DNA of 30,665 nucleotides from CAVRZY01 sp963725415. GTDB taxonomy: Bacteria > Acidobacteriota > Terriglobia > Bryobacterales > Bryobacteraceae. Where the stretch lies: assembly GCA_963725415.1 (NCBI GenBank), contig CAVRZY010000209.1, positions 1-30,665 of the forward strand, given 5' to 3'. The first letter of the stretch is position 1; every line of letters begins with the position of its first letter. The notes below the pieces were generated by a model, which saw nothing but the letters and a program-made list of their open reading frames with translations, did no database searches and was not told the origin of the DNA. A program made the position numbers and the translations under genes. Positions 1-8,065 of the stretch are shown here, one piece after another.

Positions 1-2
1 GG

Positions 3-176
3 TATAATCACGGCCGCCCACACAAGAGCCTGGGACCGGGGATTCCGGCACCGCTCATCCCAGTTCCGGAGCCTTCTGCGGACCGCCACCAAATTCCCCG
101 TGGTTGCCGTGTGAGGGCGAGGCCCGTTCTCGGAGGTCTGCACCACGAGTACTCGCTGGAAAACCGAGCAGCGTAA
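3..176 (+). pseudogene. IS transposase, C-terminal end of integrase core (partial)
   Basis: The frame beginning at base 3 runs 57 codons to a TAA at 174-176. It reads YNHGRPHKSLGPGIP near its start and ends with VLGGLHHEYSLENRAA. The 'Y-N..RPH.SLGPG' block followed by a 'LGGLHHEY' tail is characteristic of the end of rve/integrase-core transposases common in Acidobacteria and Planctomycetes. The catalytic residues lie outside the window, so I cannot tell whether the element is whole. It lies on the plus strand, pointing at the 3' end of the minus-strand operon, with 38 bases between the two stop codons. The IS boundary is not visible. Family membership (IS3/IS481-like) is uncertain; transposase identity is fairly sure. 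Confidence 0.8.
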
Positions 177-214
177 TGGCCGGACCGATTATCTGCGCAC
201 TTCAGGCCTCAAAT

Positions 215-2311
215 CTACCTCGTGTTACCAGAGGACGCCATCCTAAACACGACCATTTGGTGCCCGTTCACAACCGGGACAGTTGTCTCCGCGTAGCCGC
301 GATGGTATTGAAAAGGCAATGCTTGCCGTTGCGGCGCAAGGTAAACCTCTCTTGGAGCTTCGCTCGTCCGGAGGGCCAGACGCACGCTGGTGAGCGGAAA
401 GACGTCCTCAACAATGTCAAGGTCTGGTGTGCGGCGCTCGGGCACGTAGTTCAGCAGGTGAACGATGCGCCGGTTGGGCTGGGATGTAACCGTGACCTGC
501 GCGGTGGACGGCAGAGCCGCCCGCACCAGTGGATTGGGCATGAGACGTGCGATGGCATTGCCGACAAGCTTCCGGTAGAAGGCGTAGCCGAACCGCGCAT
601 AGGCGCGGAAGACGGGTACGGCCATATAGACAAGATCGCGCGAGGCCGCCACTGCCACGTAGTCGGTAGGCTTGCTAAAGGGCGTCTGTTCCACGTGAAA
701 GTGGCTGTAATCGCGGTCGAAATAGGAAGTCCAGATGCGCGCCAGCACAGCTGCTCCCGGCTTCGGCTTGACGGCGCTCCCTTTCTCATAAGCCACGTGC
801 ACCATTTCCGGCAACCCCTGGGCAAGCGGGGTCAGCACTTCGATGTACTGCACTTCATGCTTCCAAGGTCCCTCATACTCGATCCCCATTCCCGCAAGCG
901 TGAAGCGCTGGCCCCCGGGGTCAAGGCCAGATTCATGACTGAGGAGCAGTTTTCCACCTTGCGCCATGTAGTCTTCGAGCTTGCGTCTCAGAGCTTCGTC
1001 GAGGCGGTGACTGTCTGGAAGCACGAGCAGCCGATAGGGGCGGAAGTCGGAGGCCTGGTCCAGGAAATCGAACTGATGGTGCAGTTGCGTCAGCATGCCG
1101 GTGGCACCTGTATCCGAGAGGCTACCCATGGCGCCGGGCGTGAACAGGCAACCGATCTCGCTCACCGCATGTGCCCCCCGGCACCACGGCTCCTTTTCCG
1201 CAACGCTTCTAAACGTGCGGCCGATCCGCTCGTACACGGCCCTATTCAGCCTCCCGCGCGGATGCAGGTGGTCGCCGATGGCGCATTTCGTTCCCTGCGC
1301 CAACATGGCGAAACACTCGTAGTCCAACGCCGCTTGGTTGCGGATTGATCCGAAGTCCCCCCAACTGCGGTGGAAGCTCCCCGTTTGCCCCATCGAGTCC
1401 AACTGGAAGTTGCGCAGATAGCGAGAAGCCATCTGGAAATGCCGGTATCCCCAGCTTCCTCCCGGCAAGGACTCGATCTCAATGTGGGTGTAGTACTTCA
1501 GGATGGAGCGCAGGAACCGGGCTGCTTGCCGAATGACTGCGGGGCCGTTGAAAAAGATTCTGATATCCGGCTTTGCCCGCCTGACGAGGCCCGCCAGCCG
1601 GGCCATGCCGCGTTCCATTACCGCGCGCGCGTGCTGGAGTCTCTGTTGCCGGTCTTCTGAACTCAGGCCCAGCTTCTCGCGTTCCAGCATGCATGCCGGG
1701 CAGCAGCATCCCGTGTTCCCGTAGCCGTAGTTGTCATAGAAGACGCCGTCGATGTCGTAGGAGGCCACCACCTCCTCGGCCTGACAGGCCAAGTAATCCA
1801 TGTACGCCGTGTTGATACAGATCTTGCCGAGATCCGCATCCAGCGGACCGGGGTTGCCACGGTGCCCGATCGGCTTCCCATCTTCCGCCAGCACGCGCCA
1901 ATCGCCGTGATTGCGCCAGGCGTGCTGGTCGAACATCGTGCTCAGGTACGCCGAAACCTGAATACCTCGCTCATGGCAAGCGCCGATCATCTCGCCCAGC
2001 AGGTCGATCTTTAGACCCGGGTGCGGCGTGCCCACCCGTGTGGGGTAGTAAGCCATCCCGTGGTGACACTTGGCGAACACGGTGATGGAATTGACGGCGG
2101 CGTCCCCCAGGGTCCGCGCGAATTCCTCGGCGCGGAAATCCTCGCCCACATCCGGAATGGCCGGCGACGTGTGAAAGTCAAGGTGAATATGGCGGAACGG
2201 GATCGCGCCGCCGCGAGCCGGGGTCGGTTCGCCGAAGAGCATCGGCGGACTGAAGGCACAGATCTGGTACCGCAGCAGATCGCGCCGCGAAAGCAGCAGA
2301 TTCGTTTGCAT
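215..2311 (-). CDS. secreted GHL6-like glycoside hydrolase with trimerisation-type domain
   Basis: This 698-residue protein starts with a Tat-type leader (SRRDLL at residues 8-13), so it is probably exported folded. Residues about 40-330 resemble the hypothetical glycosyl hydrolase 6 fold, an alpha-amylase-like TIM barrel: a strand ending HLDFHTS, then FAKCHHGMAYYPT, and the typical DGVFYDNYGYG strand followed by a CCCPAC cysteine cluster. Residues about 400-560 (YRLLVLPDSHRLDEALRRKL, then GGKLLLSHESG) look like a beta-galactosidase trimerisation domain, which is glutamine-amidotransferase-like. The D in DGVFYD is a likely catalytic or substrate-contacting residue by family analogy. It is the last gene of the minus-strand operon, 3 bases after the transporter stop, which suggests it supplies the substrate that transporter imports. 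The substrate is unknown. Fucosidase-like activity is possible but cannot be shown. Confidence 0.75.
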   Translation of the reverse strand: MQTNLLLSRRDLLRYQICAFSPPMLFGEPTPARGGAIPFRHIHLDFHTSPAIPDVGEDFRAEEFARTLGDAAVNSITVFAKCHHGMAYYPTRVGTPHPGLKIDLLGEMIGACHERGIQVSAYLSTMFDQHAWRNHGDWRVLAEDGKPIGHRGNPGPLDADLGKICINTAYMDYLACQAEEVVASYDIDGVFYDNYGYGNTGCCCPACMLEREKLGLSSEDRQQRLQHARAVMERGMARLAGLVRRAKPDIRIFFNGPAVIRQAARFLRSILKYYTHIEIESLPGGSWGYRHFQMASRYLRNFQLDSMGQTGSFHRSWGDFGSIRNQAALDYECFAMLAQGTKCAIGDHLHPRGRLNRAVYERIGRTFRSVAEKEPWCRGAHAVSEIGCLFTPGAMGSLSDTGATGMLTQLHHQFDFLDQASDFRPYRLLVLPDSHRLDEALRRKLEDYMAQGGKLLLSHESGLDPGGQRFTLAGMGIEYEGPWKHEVQYIEVLTPLAQGLPEMVHVAYEKGSAVKPKPGAAVLARIWTSYFDRDYSHFHVEQTPFSKPTDYVAVAASRDLVYMAVPVFRAYARFGYAFYRKLVGNAIARLMPNPLVRAALPSTAQVTVTSQPNRRIVHLLNYVPERRTPDLDIVEDVFPLTSVRLALRTSEAPREVYLAPQRQALPFQYHRGYAETTVPVVNGHQMVVFRMASSGNTR

Positions 2312-2314
2312 AAG

Positions 2315-3313
2315 TCAGTTGGCCGCAGCGAGAGCGGCGATTGCGATCGTAAGCATCAGGATGCCCGCGCGCAATTGCGCGCGCGAGGCCTGCGGAGCAT
2401 CGGCCCACTCGCCGCTGAGGATGCCAAGCACGTTGGCGGTCAGCACCATGGCGCTCATCATAATGGCCCAACCGAGCGACGACCCCAAGCGGCCAAGTTG
2501 CCGCGTGCCCGCTCCGTAGAAGACAAAGCCGGCCATCCACAGTACTCCCATCAGACCACCCATCAGAAAGCACCGGCCGCTGCCTGGGACACGGAATCGG
2601 GCGGCAGTTCCCTTGCGCCGCAGCAGCAGGATGGCATAGCCCGCGTTGGCGAAGAACAGCGCCACTGTCAACAGCGCCCAAACCACGTTGGTCGAGAGGT
2701 AGGCGGGCACACCCGCGCGTTGCGCGGCTGAAATGATGCCGGTGCCGTAAACGAACCCGATATTGCCGCACGCCGAGAGAACCCCGGAAATCACGCACAC
2801 GGCCAATCCCTTGCGGTAAGAGACCGTGCCAGAGGGCGGTGCCTTTTCCTTCCACCGCCCTGCCACGGAACAGGCTGCCACGCCCGCCAACATGACCAGC
2901 AGCGCCACACCGGTTAGCACGGCCTTGGCCGCCGGAAGCGAAGCTCCCGTAAACAGCAGCGGCACCAGCGTGCCCGCGCATGCCGAGAGACCCAGAATAA
3001 CCGGGAAGCCCAGCGCCATTCCCACGGCCGCCACTCCCAGGCCGAACGTGACCGCGCCCACACCCCAGCAAACCCCAAACAGGATAACCACCGCCAGCGT
3101 CGCCGCCGGCACCGAGGCGTAAATGGAGAATACCTGTGGAATGGTGGCCAACACCAGCAGCCAGGGGCACAGCAGGTAAGCCGTGCAAGCGAATACCAGC
3201 CAGGTATTCTCCCATGCCCATTGCCGAGTCCACTTCATTGGCAGCATGAAACTCCCTTGCGCTACGCCCGCGGCTACCACCACCGCCAGGCCACTCCATG
3301 GAACCTCAGACAT
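2315..3313 (-). CDS. RhaT-family sugar:proton symporter-like transporter
   Basis: A 332-residue hydrophobic protein with about ten predicted membrane helices and almost no soluble domain. The opening VVVAAGVAQGSFMLPMKWTR, the WENTWLVF segment and the repeated glycine/alanine-rich helices match the L-rhamnose-proton transport family of the drug/metabolite transporter superfamily. I chose the ATG at 3313 rather than a longer frame from 3364. It begins 4 bases after the cyclase stop, has a GAGTGAG Shine-Dalgarno-like stretch just upstream, and avoids 17 unconserved residues. It sits between a cyclase-family hydrolase and a secreted glycosidase, so it probably imports a sugar or sugar-acid derivative across the inner membrane. 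Specificity for rhamnose is not implied, because family members in this phylum occur in many sugar loci without rhamnose enzymes, and none are seen here. Confidence 0.8.
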   Translation of the reverse strand: MSEVPWSGLAVVVAAGVAQGSFMLPMKWTRQWAWENTWLVFACTAYLLCPWLLVLATIPQVFSIYASVPAATLAVVILFGVCWGVGAVTFGLGVAAVGMALGFPVILGLSACAGTLVPLLFTGASLPAAKAVLTGVALLVMLAGVAACSVAGRWKEKAPPSGTVSYRKGLAVCVISGVLSACGNIGFVYGTGIISAAQRAGVPAYLSTNVVWALLTVALFFANAGYAILLLRRKGTAARFRVPGSGRCFLMGGLMGVLWMAGFVFYGAGTRQLGRLGSSLGWAIMMSAMVLTANVLGILSGEWADAPQASRAQLRAGILMLTIAIAALAAAN

Positions 3314-3317
3314 AATC

Positions 3318-3992
3318 TCACTCGCAGAATCCCGGAATTCCTTCGATTGCCACGGCCCGCACACAACAGGAGTCCAGGCCCTTGATCGGCATGGGCTGAC
3401 AGATCAGAAAGAAAACGTCAGATCGCAACTGGTCCAGGTTCTCCATGACTTCGAGGAACATTATGTCGCGAGGCATCACAACCTCGTGGATTTCGCAGGC
3501 GGTCTCGACGCTGTAGTCGATAGCTACGCCATCGCCGAAGCCGATGCACTTCACCTGCTTGGACACGAACCACTCGCCCGACTCGCCGCACAGGTAGGGC
3601 CGCTGGTCGTTGGGATCGTTCGTAAAAGGCTCGCAGTGGTAGGGACTGTCCAGGACCACGATGTCGCCCGCCCGAACCCGCCCGCCGCTGGCCTGATCCA
3701 GCATGGGCTTGGTGATCGGGGAGCGGGGGGCGCACGCGAGATGCAACCGTGCAGCGCGGCCCATGAACGCCGTGACCGGCAGGTCCAGGATGTCCTTCCA
3801 GGCGTCGTTGTAATGGTAAGGCGTCTCCACATGCGTCCCCAAGTGGGACTCGATATCCAGGTTTGTGTGGTAGTCCTTGGTCCACTGCTGGAAGTACCGC
3901 TCCAACCGGCATCGGCGCGTGGACGTGCGCGGATCAAGGTGCTTGCTGAGATCGACAACTCGATAGGGGCCCAGCTTCTCGACTCTCATCAT
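3318..3992 (-). CDS. cyclase-family metal-dependent hydrolase (kynurenine formamidase-like)
   Basis: A 224-residue soluble protein. Residues about 50-65 carry SHLGTHVETPYHYND, the metal-binding signature of the PF04199 cyclase family (HxGTHxDxPxH), here with glutamate in place of the usual aspartate. Family members hydrolyse amide or lactone-like bonds (N-formylkynurenine, isatin) or act in polyketide cyclisation. A later IVVLDSPYHCEPF and the C-terminal IEGIPGFCE fit the fold. The start overlaps the aminotransferase stop by four bases (ATGA), indicating translational coupling, and the transporter follows after 4 bases. In this operon a role in opening a ring or deamidating an imported compound is likely, but the substrate is not evident. 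Family assignment is confident; function is open. Confidence 0.82.
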   Translation of the reverse strand: MMRVEKLGPYRVVDLSKHLDPRTSTRRCRLERYFQQWTKDYHTNLDIESHLGTHVETPYHYNDAWKDILDLPVTAFMGRAARLHLACAPRSPITKPMLDQASGGRVRAGDIVVLDSPYHCEPFTNDPNDQRPYLCGESGEWFVSKQVKCIGFGDGVAIDYSVETACEIHEVVMPRDIMFLEVMENLDQLRSDVFFLICQPMPIKGLDSCCVRAVAIEGIPGFCE

Positions 3993-5167
3993 CTCTCCAC
4001 AATCCGGTATGTAAACTCTTTCTGGAACACCTTGTCCGCTACGCCTTTCGCCATACCGCCTCTCACCGCAGCCAATTCCTGCTCCAGCGCCTGAATCGTG
4101 GGGACCAGGTACTCCGCAGACGCGGTGTGTCCAAGGTGTCCCACTCGAACAACCGTGTTGGCCGTTTCGCCGAGCCCGCCGGCAACCAAGATGCCGTGAC
4201 GCGTTAACATGCCCTCACGCAACTTGGCACCATCCACGCCCCCCGGCAGACACACCGCCGTCAGCGTCTTGCTGGCGGCCGCGTCTTCGACAAAAAGCTG
4301 TAAATCCAAGGCCCGCATCGCAGCGCGGAACGAATCGCGGGCGCGCACGTGACGCGCAAAGCGCGCGGCGAGACCTTCGGCAAGAATCTCATCCAGTGCC
4401 TGGTTCAGCGCTTGGTAGAGCGGCACGGATGCGGTATTGGGTCCCTGCGGGTGCCACTGCGGCCATTTCTCCTGGTAGCGTTTCAGTATATCCAGGCCGA
4501 GATACCACGCGCGCACCGGCTTGCGCCGTGTGCAGATGCGCTGCCAGGCTCTTGGGCTTACGCTGATGAAGCCCAGCCCGGCGGGCGCCTGAAAACACTT
4601 CTGGCTGCCCGACAGGCAGAAATCAATGCCCAGCCTGTCGGTCGGCACGTCCACCCCTCCCATGCTGGAAACGCAATCCACGATCGAAAGCACGCCGCGC
4701 TCAGTCGCCAGGGCGGTGATCCCACTCAGTTCGCTTTCGACCGCCGTGGACGACTCGTTATGCACGACCGCAAGAGCCCGGACGTCCGTGTGGGCATCCA
4801 GCGCCTCACGCACCTGGGCCGCCGTGATGGGCCGCCCGTACTCGCTGCGCGCCGTTATGACTTGGAGATCCAACCTCTCGGCAATTTCGGTAAACCGCTC
4901 GCCGAAGAACCCGTTGTTGCAGATTAATATTTTGTCGCCCGGCTCAGCGGCGTGGCTGATTGCGGTCTCCATTGTCGCCGACGACGTGGCGGCGAGCACG
5001 TACAGGTCGTTCGCCGTCTGGAAAACGCGTTTCAGTTTGTCCACAACGGTGTAGTACAACTCGCTCCATTCCAGGCCGTAATGAGGTTTGATGGGCAGGG
5101 CAAGCTGCTCGCGCGCAGCGGGACTGACTTCGGTGGGACCGGGAATCATCAGCCTGAGGTTGGTCAT
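3989..5167 (-). CDS. PLP-dependent class V aminotransferase (alanine/serine-glyoxylate type)
   Basis: This 392-residue protein starts MTNLRLMIPGPTEVSP, the hallmark opening of alanine-glyoxylate/serine-glyoxylate aminotransferases and of the purine-catabolic PucG group. SGSQKCFQAPAG holds the expected PLP-binding lysine at residue 190, preceded by SIVDCVSSMGG with the cofactor-contacting aspartate. The C-terminal VVRVGHLGH is also conserved in the family. It would move an amino group between a small amino acid or ureide and a 2-oxo acid such as glyoxylate or pyruvate in the cytoplasm. The start lies 10 bases downstream of the M20 deacylase stop, and the stop overlaps the cyclase start. Pairing with an M20 hydrolase resembles ureide or N-acyl amino acid degradation, but no allantoinase is present, so purine catabolism is only one option. 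Confidence 0.85.
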   Translation of the reverse strand: MTNLRLMIPGPTEVSPAAREQLALPIKPHYGLEWSELYYTVVDKLKRVFQTANDLYVLAATSSATMETAISHAAEPGDKILICNNGFFGERFTEIAERLDLQVITARSEYGRPITAAQVREALDAHTDVRALAVVHNESSTAVESELSGITALATERGVLSIVDCVSSMGGVDVPTDRLGIDFCLSGSQKCFQAPAGLGFISVSPRAWQRICTRRKPVRAWYLGLDILKRYQEKWPQWHPQGPNTASVPLYQALNQALDEILAEGLAARFARHVRARDSFRAAMRALDLQLFVEDAAASKTLTAVCLPGGVDGAKLREGMLTRHGILVAGGLGETANTVVRVGHLGHTASAEYLVPTIQALEQELAAVRGGMAKGVADKVFQKEFTYRIVER

Positions 5168-5177
5168 GGCCGCTCCT

Positions 5178-6321
5178 TCATTCGAACTCCATCATGATGC
5201 GCCGGTAGACCAGCATGGCTTGCTCTACTTGTTCGGTTTCCACATACTCCTCGGCGGCGTGCGCGAAATCGATGCTGCCTGGCCCTAACACGATGCTGGG
5301 GATGTCTGCATGGGCGAGTTTGCTGGCGTCGGAGCCGAAAGGCACGCCGATCGGCGCGGGATCCAGACCGGCTTCGCGGAGCACCTCGGCAGTGAGCCGC
5401 GCGATCGCCGATTCCTGCGGAGTTTCCAGCGCGTAGTCTTGCAGCAGCGGGGGGTCGATCGCCACCTCCATCGCCGGATGCCGTCCGCGAGTATCTTCCA
5501 CCAGCGCCGCATAATGCGCGAGTACCTCTTCCTGGTTTTCCCCAGGCACCAAACGGCGCTCCAGTTCGATGGAACAACAATCGGGTACGGTATTGACCTG
5601 TGTGCCCCCCCGAATGGTGCCGACGTTCAAAGTCGGGCTGCCCACCAGGGGGTGCCGCACCGATGCAAGCTGGCGGCTGTCCGCCTCCAGCCGCAGCACC
5701 AGGTGCGCCATGTGGCTGATGGCGTTTACGCCCAGGTGCGGCTTCGAGCTGTGTGCCGTCTTGCCGCGCACGTGGATGCGCCACCGCAGGCAACCTTTGC
5801 TGGCCAGCGCCATTTTCATCTCCGTGGGCTCGGAAACCACGGCGGCGCAGGCGGTCAGATTCTCCCGGAGCCGGAGCACTCCACGATAGGAATACTCCTC
5901 ATCCACCGCGGCGACCACCCAGATCTCGCAGGGTGTCACGGCGCCACTGCGCTTGACCTCGGCCAGGGCATGCATCATGGCAGCAAGGCCCGCTTTCGTG
6001 TCGCAGGAGCCGCGACCGTACAACAGGCCGTTGCTCAACGTGGGCCTCGAACGGCGGGATCGTCATGCCTTCAATTCCCGCGGTGTCGCTGTGGGCCTCA
6101 AAAACGATGCGCTTGCCGGGCTGCCGTCCCGGAAGGCGGGCTACGACGTTGGCCCGGCCGGGCGCGACCTGCTGTTCGAAGGTTGGGATATCCCGCTCCT
6201 CGAAGAAGCACCGCACGGCGCACTGTACCTCGGCCTCAGTCCGGCCGCTCGGATAGGCCGGATTGATGCTGTTGATTCGAACCAAGTTTGAGAGTGTCTC
6301 GATCAAGGGTGAGTGGCTCAT
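5178..6321 (-). pseudogene. M20-family peptidase/deacylase (ArgE/DapE-like), one-base frameshift
   Basis: Two overlapping frames together encode a full-length M20 metallohydrolase of about 380 residues. The first starts at the ATG at 6321 (MSHSPLIETLSNLVRINSIN) and carries the first zinc motif in VFEAHSDTAG. The second carries GRGSCDTKAG, the catalytic and metal glutamates in DEEYSYRG, and the last histidine in IDFAHAAEEYVE. The shift lies at 6037-6038: removing one T of the minus-strand GTTGAG gives the normal continuation EAHVSNGLLYGRGS. All catalytic residues are intact, so the break is recent, programmed, or a sequencing error. The ATG overlaps the MBL gene stop by one base (TGATG), and the aminotransferase follows after 10 bases. 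The family removes acyl groups from amino acids or cleaves small peptides. Identity is sure; whether it is functional is not. Confidence 0.85.
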
Positions 6322-7061
6322 CAGATTATGCTCGGGGGAATCGACATCCTTCGTAACACATTCCGGGCCTTCTGCACGTGATCGACGCCATCTGCGAGCA
6401 CGATGGCCTGGTGGCCGGGCAGCAACGCGTCGAAGTCCAGCCCCGCTAACTTCTCGATGCTGCACGCGTACTGACGCAAATCACAGTCCCATAGGTTTGT
6501 TACCAGCAGACGGCCATCGTGGAACACCGTGTCGCCGGAGAACAGAGCGGTCCTGTTGCCGTCCTGCACCAGAAATGAGAGCATGCCGGAGCAGTGGCCG
6601 GGCGTTTCCACGGCCCGCACCTCCAGATCACCGACCTGGAACGTATCGCCCTCCGCCAGCACGTGGCTCACAGGGCAGGCCTGGAACACGTAGTCGGAGG
6701 GATAGAACCCTGCTTCCCTCGCAGTGTCCAGACTGATGCGGCGCTCGTCGCCGTCGCGCACGTATTCCGCGGCTTGGCGCGACGCGGCCACCTCGGCGCC
6801 GAAGCGGCGGTTCCACTGGGCGGCGGCTCCGGCGTGGTCGGCGTGCGCGTGGGTCAGCAGCACGTAGCGCACGCGGTCGGGGTCGAGTCCGTCAAAGCGG
6901 ATATTGGCGAGAATCGGCTCGATGGTCCGCCCCGCGCCGGCATCGATCAGCGCCATCTCTTCGCCGCCATTCAACAGGTAGACGTGGCAGTCGAAGTCTT
7001 CCGAGATGCCGAAGCCGTTCTTCCCGCCCCCGACCAGGTAGATGCGTTGCGTGAGCCGCAT
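6321..7061 (-). CDS. MBL-fold metallo-hydrolase (glyoxalase II/lactonase-like)
   Basis: A metallo-beta-lactamase fold protein of 246 residues from the ATG at 7061. All metal ligands are visible: the THAHADHAG motif, the histidine in ETPGHCSGMLSF, the bridging aspartate in LFSGDTVFHDG and the final histidine in LLPGHQAIV. A GTG four codons upstream would extend it, but that codon sits on top of the GAGGAG ribosome-binding site, which lies 11 bases ahead of the ATG. I therefore prefer 7061. The gene begins 2 bases after the dehydrogenase stop and ends on the M20 start codon. Proteins of this type hydrolyse thioesters, lactones or phosphoesters; next to a sugar dehydrogenase a lactonase role is attractive but is inference. 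The N-terminal IYLVGGGKNGFGISEDFDCHVYLL is typical of acidobacterial paralogues. Confidence 0.85.
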   Translation of the reverse strand: MRLTQRIYLVGGGKNGFGISEDFDCHVYLLNGGEEMALIDAGAGRTIEPILANIRFDGLDPDRVRYVLLTHAHADHAGAAAQWNRRFGAEVAASRQAAEYVRDGDERRISLDTAREAGFYPSDYVFQACPVSHVLAEGDTFQVGDLEVRAVETPGHCSGMLSFLVQDGNRTALFSGDTVFHDGRLLVTNLWDCDLRQYACSIEKLAGLDFDALLPGHQAIVLADGVDHVQKARNVLRRMSIPPSII

Positions 7062-7063
7062 CG

Positions 7064-8065
7064 TCAGTTCCACTCCTCGATTTCCACATCCGCGCCGCGG
7101 TTGCCGGATTCAATCAGCGCCAGCGCCACCCGCACGGCGTTCTTCGCGTCGGTGGCGGTAATGACCTGCGGCGCGCAGCCCTCCCGCACGCAGCCGCAGA
7201 AATACGACAATTCTTCTCGCAGCGCGCCCAGCGCGCCGCCGTGCACGCGGGCATCGTAGCTGATGTCCGGCACCTCGTAGCCGGTTTCCCGGCGCAGCGA
7301 CAGCCCAGAGGAGACGAAATTGATGTCCGCCACGCCGCGGTCGCCCACCACCTGGAACGCGTCGTCGAGGGCGACGCCCGCCGGCGGCAAAAGCCAAATC
7401 GTCTCGACCACGCCCAAAGCACCCCCCTCGAATTCCAGCACGCCCCAGAACGCGTCGTGGTGCTTGCCCCCGGTGGCGCGGCGGCCGAACCCGCGCACGC
7501 GGCGCACGCGGTCGCCGGTGAACCACAACATAAGATCGATATCGTGGACTGAGTTCTCGATGGCAGGATGGTTGCGGCCGTAAGGGTTGAGCAGCGACTT
7601 CAGCCGGTTGCGGCGTCCGTGCATCGATACGATACGGCCCAGACCGCCACGGTCGATCTCGTCCTTGAGCATGGCGAAGCGGGTCTCAAAGCGCAGCAGG
7701 TGGCCGGGCATGAGAAACACGCCGGCCTCGCGGGCGGTGCGGATCATGCCTTCGCAATGCTCCAGATCCATGGCCAGCGGCTTCTCTACGAACACGTGAC
7801 GCCGCGCCCGCACCGCCGCCAGCACCGGCTCCAGATGCAAATCCTCGGGACTCACCACGTCGATGGCGTCCACCGGCGCGGCGCACAACTCTTCGAGCGA
7901 ACTGCATACGCGCGGAACATCAAACGCGCGGGCGCGGCTGGCGGCGCGTGCGCCATCCGGATCGTAGACCGCCGTGACGCGCGCTCCCGGAATCGCGCGA
8001 AACGCGCACAAATGACTCTCCCCGAACAACCCGCAGCCGGCCAGGCCGATGCGTACTTCATCCAT
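7064..8065 (-). CDS. Gfo/Idh/MocA-family NAD(P)-dependent oxidoreductase
   Basis: A 333-residue two-domain dehydrogenase. The N-terminal Rossmann fold shows GLAGCGLFG at residues 7-15. VEKPLAMD includes the conserved catalytic EKP lysine at residue 95, and HDIDLMLW at 174-181 supplies the usual histidine/aspartate dyad of the family. The C-terminal half is the standard alpha/beta substrate domain. Family members oxidise or reduce ring sugars, inositols or sugar acids with NAD(P). The start overlaps the end of the upstream glycosidase-like gene by 8 bases, and the MBL hydrolase starts 2 bases beyond the stop. A dehydrogenase next to a possible lactonase suggests sugar to lactone to acid conversion, though no residue identifies the sugar. 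Confidence 0.9.
   Translation of the reverse strand: MDEVRIGLAGCGLFGESHLCAFRAIPGARVTAVYDPDGARAASRARAFDVPRVCSSLEELCAAPVDAIDVVSPEDLHLEPVLAAVRARRHVFVEKPLAMDLEHCEGMIRTAREAGVFLMPGHLLRFETRFAMLKDEIDRGGLGRIVSMHGRRNRLKSLLNPYGRNHPAIENSVHDIDLMLWFTGDRVRRVRGFGRRATGGKHHDAFWGVLEFEGGALGVVETIWLLPPAGVALDDAFQVVGDRGVADINFVSSGLSLRRETGYEVPDISYDARVHGGALGALREELSYFCGCVREGCAPQVITATDAKNAVRVALALIESGNRGADVEIEEWN

Noticed and set aside
104..1348. Long open frame (414 codons) on the plus strand
   Set aside because: It lies antisense to the GHL6-like glycosidase, which has clear domains and an exported leader; this frame has no family resemblance and reflects high-GC codon bias.
5178..6038. Separate 286-residue M20 enzyme starting at TTG 6038
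   Set aside because: It would lack the first metal histidine, which is encoded in the adjacent frame; one frameshifted gene explains both.
3989..6321. Purine (ureide) degradation module
   Set aside because: The aminotransferase resembles the PucG group and M20 enzymes include allantoate amidohydrolases, but no allantoinase, uricase or ureidoglycolate enzyme is present.
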